A DNA stretch of 9,586 nt. Origin: Bacillota bacterium. Lineage in GTDB: Bacteria > Bacillota > Clostridia > DSM-8532. This document shows positions 6,885 to 9,586 of this stretch, one piece after another. Where the stretch lies: positions 1 to 9,586 of the forward strand of contig JAEXRM010000214.1 of the NCBI GenBank assembly GCA_023440865.1, written 5' to 3'. Position numbers and translations under genes: made by a program. The notes under the pieces were generated by a model. That model did not search any database. It saw only the letters and a list, made by a program, of their open reading frames with translations, and was not told where the DNA came from. Numbering within the stretch: the stretch's first letter is position 1; each line of letters starts with the position of its first letter.

Positions 6885-6941
6885 CAGTGCCTCGCATGGT
6901 CACCATGGATCGTTCTTCCATGGCAGCCATGCGAGGCACTG
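6885..6941. terminator. Two-tier hairpin between convergent uvrB and ywlG
   Basis: The outer stem is a perfect 15 bp (6885-6899 with 6927-6941). A symmetric 3-by-3 internal loop leads to an inner 7-bp stem, CCATGGA/TCCATGG (6903-6909 with 6917-6923), with a 7-base loop. It lies 54 bases after uvrB and 23 bases after the stop of the minus-strand gene. Neither side has a clean T run: the minus-strand exit reads TCTCATTTCC, the plus-strand exit GCGGTTACC. It probably ends ywlG transcription and may act on both strands. Confidence 0.6.
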
Positions 6942-6964
6942 GCGGTTACCGGCCGTTGTGCCGG

Positions 6965-7513
6965 TCAATCCTGCGGGTAGGCCGCCCGCGGGCCGCCGAT
7001 GTACTTGGGCCTCGTGCGCGCGCAAATCACCGACGCATGGCCGATTTCATTGTTGTCGAAATGCAGGGGGACCGCGACGGGTTTCAGGTGCATGCCGATC
7101 ATTGTGCCGCCGATGTCCATGCCCGCATCGGCCCGGATGCTTTCGACCACGACGGCATCGGGAAGGCGTTCAAAGGCGCAGGTGGCCATCGCGCCCCCGG
7201 CATGCGCCCTGGGGATCACACTGACGATGTCAAGCCCGTACAGTCTGGCGGCAGCCCCTTCCAGCACGATGGCGCGGTTGAGATGCTCGCAGCATTGCAC
7301 AGCGAGGTGGATCCGCGCGTTCTCGAGAATCGGATGGATGGTGTCGAAGAGGCATGCGGCCACCTCTTCGCTGGAATGCTTGCCGATCTTGTATCCTGTC
7401 ACGCGGCTGGTGGAACAGCCGACGACGAGAAGGGCATGGGGGCCGGGCCGGGCCGCCTCCAACAGCTGGTTGAGCAGGGTGCGTGCCTGCCGTTCGATGT
7501 GCTGCAAGTCCAT
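6965..7513 (-). CDS. ywlG: UPF0340 / DUF436 (TIGR01440) family protein, YwlG-like
   Basis: This 182-aa soluble protein matches the Bacillus YwlG family from memory: VVGCSTSRVTGYKIGKHSSEEV (30-51), AVQCCEHLNRAIVLE (71-85), PRAHAGGAMAT (101-111), ADAGMDIGGTMIGMHLKPVAVP (129-149 region) and ARTRPKYIGGPRA near the end. It is full length, with no signal peptide or membrane segment. The conserved Cys (33, 74, 75) and His residues could form a metal or catalytic site, but I know of no established function. Start: ATG at 7513 is the only canonical start after the in-frame stop at 7541-7543, yet the SD GGAGG (7527-7531) lies 13 bases away, which is long. It is convergent with uvrB and divergent from lepA, with its own promoter. 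In Bacillus this family sits near ywlF/glyA/upp, a context not seen here. Confidence 0.93.
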   Translation of the reverse strand: MDLQHIERQARTLLNQLLEAARPGPHALLVVGCSTSRVTGYKIGKHSSEEVAACLFDTIHPILENARIHLAVQCCEHLNRAIVLEGAAARLYGLDIVSVIPRAHAGGAMATCAFERLPDAVVVESIRADAGMDIGGTMIGMHLKPVAVPLHFDNNEIGHASVICARTRPKYIGGPRAAYPQD

Positions 7514-7594
7514 GATGATGCCGGAACCTCCGTTCGGATGTCAGTCGGATGCCGGTTCCGTCAGGATCCATGGAGCCTGGCCGGCACTGGATTC

Positions 7595-7624
7595 ATTCTA
7601 TCGCGTTTTGACGCAAGATGACAG
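7595..7624 (-). promoter_or_regulatory. Probable promoter of ywlG
   Basis: The minus strand reads CTGTCA (7619-7624, 4 of 6 to TTGACA), an 18-base spacer and TAGAAT (7595-7600). The leader to the ATG is about 75 bases. In it, GGTTCCG (7554-7560) and CGGAACC (7522-7528) can pair, which would place part of the GGAGG ribosome binding site in a stem. Confidence 0.55.
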
Positions 7625-7669
7625 ACCGGTGTGGTTTCATCCGCCCTGGAGGAAGCGGGCGCCGCCTTG

Positions 7670-7698
7670 TTGATGCCCCTGCGGGCCCATGGTATAAT
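7670..7698 (+). promoter_or_regulatory. Sigma-A-type promoter of lepA
   Basis: TTGATG (7670-7675, 4 of 6) lies 17 bases before a perfect TATAAT (7693-7698). Transcription would start near 7705, about 30 bases before the first usable ATG. The frame of lepA is open further upstream to 7618, but that ATG precedes the promoter. The divergent ywlG promoter lies about 45 bases away. Confidence 0.8.
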
Positions 7699-7734
7699 CA
7701 GGGTTCGAGACAGTTCCCGCATGAGGAACCACGC

Positions 7735-9564
<1,830 letters not shown>

Positions 9565-9566
9565 CG

Positions 9567-9586
9567 ATGGCGGGCATCTACTTACA
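9567..9586 (+). CDS. hemW: Start of probable hemW (radical SAM heme chaperone), cut by the window end
   Basis: The ATG at 9567 begins two bases after the lepA stop and reads MAGIYL, then CA- (His or Gln). HemW/HemN-like proteins commonly begin M-x-x-I-Y-x-H-I-P-F-C, and hemW follows lepA in many Bacillota such as B. subtilis. No clear SD precedes it, so translation is probably coupled to lepA. Only six complete codons are visible, so the call rests on the short N-terminus plus gene order. Confidence 0.6.

Noticed and set aside
6887..7621. Plus-strand open frame of 244 codons opposite ywlG
   Set aside because: It begins inside the intergenic hairpin and has no recognisable motifs; the minus frame matches a known conserved family throughout.
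7618..7734. Longer lepA starting at 7618
   Set aside because: The ATG lies upstream of the TTGATG-17-TATAAT promoter and the added residues do not resemble EF-4.

Overview
The window is a GC-rich (above 60% by eye) stretch of bacterial chromosome carrying mostly core metabolic and housekeeping genes. Several traits point to a Bacillota (Firmicutes), possibly a high-GC Erysipelotrichia-like or related gut lineage. These are the short Bacillus-type glucose-6-phosphate isomerase (447 aa), a YwlG/UPF0340 protein, a lepA gene followed at once by what looks like hemW, strong GGAGG ribosome binding sites, and a GAAC-N4-GTTC (DinR/LexA-type) box before uvrB. The exact genus cannot be read from the sequence.

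Layout. Bases 1-1792 hold the end of a biotin-dependent carboxyltransferase/decarboxylase operon: the 3' part of a biotin carrier protein with an Ala/Pro/Lys linker, then a stand-alone carboxyltransferase (oxaloacetate decarboxylase alpha / pyruvate carboxylase B / transcarboxylase 5S family). A hairpin closes the operon, and its short T run runs into the promoter of pgi (1919-3262). A very strong 18-bp hairpin separates pgi from a convergent LysE-family membrane exporter gene (3378-4040, minus). A 303-base divergent gap carries the exporter promoter and the secG promoter; secG (4344-4583) has its own intrinsic terminator. Next comes uvrB (4836-6830), with a SOS-type operator and a 16-bp perfect palindrome in its promoter. 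It faces a convergent ywlG-like gene (6965-7513, minus) across a large two-tier hairpin. ywlG is divergent from lepA (7735-9564), and the last 20 bases appear to be the first codons of hemW.

How the genes work together. The two carboxylation genes form one biotin enzyme and probably continue upstream with other subunits. The remaining genes look like separate transcription units, nearly all with a recognisable promoter and hairpin: pgi (glycolysis), LysE-type export, secG (protein secretion), uvrB (excision repair), ywlG (unknown) and lepA-hemW (translation, heme-related radical SAM protein).

I saw no mobile element, CRISPR array, tRNA/rRNA, phage gene or toxin-antitoxin pair, and no convincing new multi-gene system. 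The observations most worth a second look are regulatory: the uvrB control region, the hairpin between uvrB and ywlG, and the unusual translation start of ywlG.
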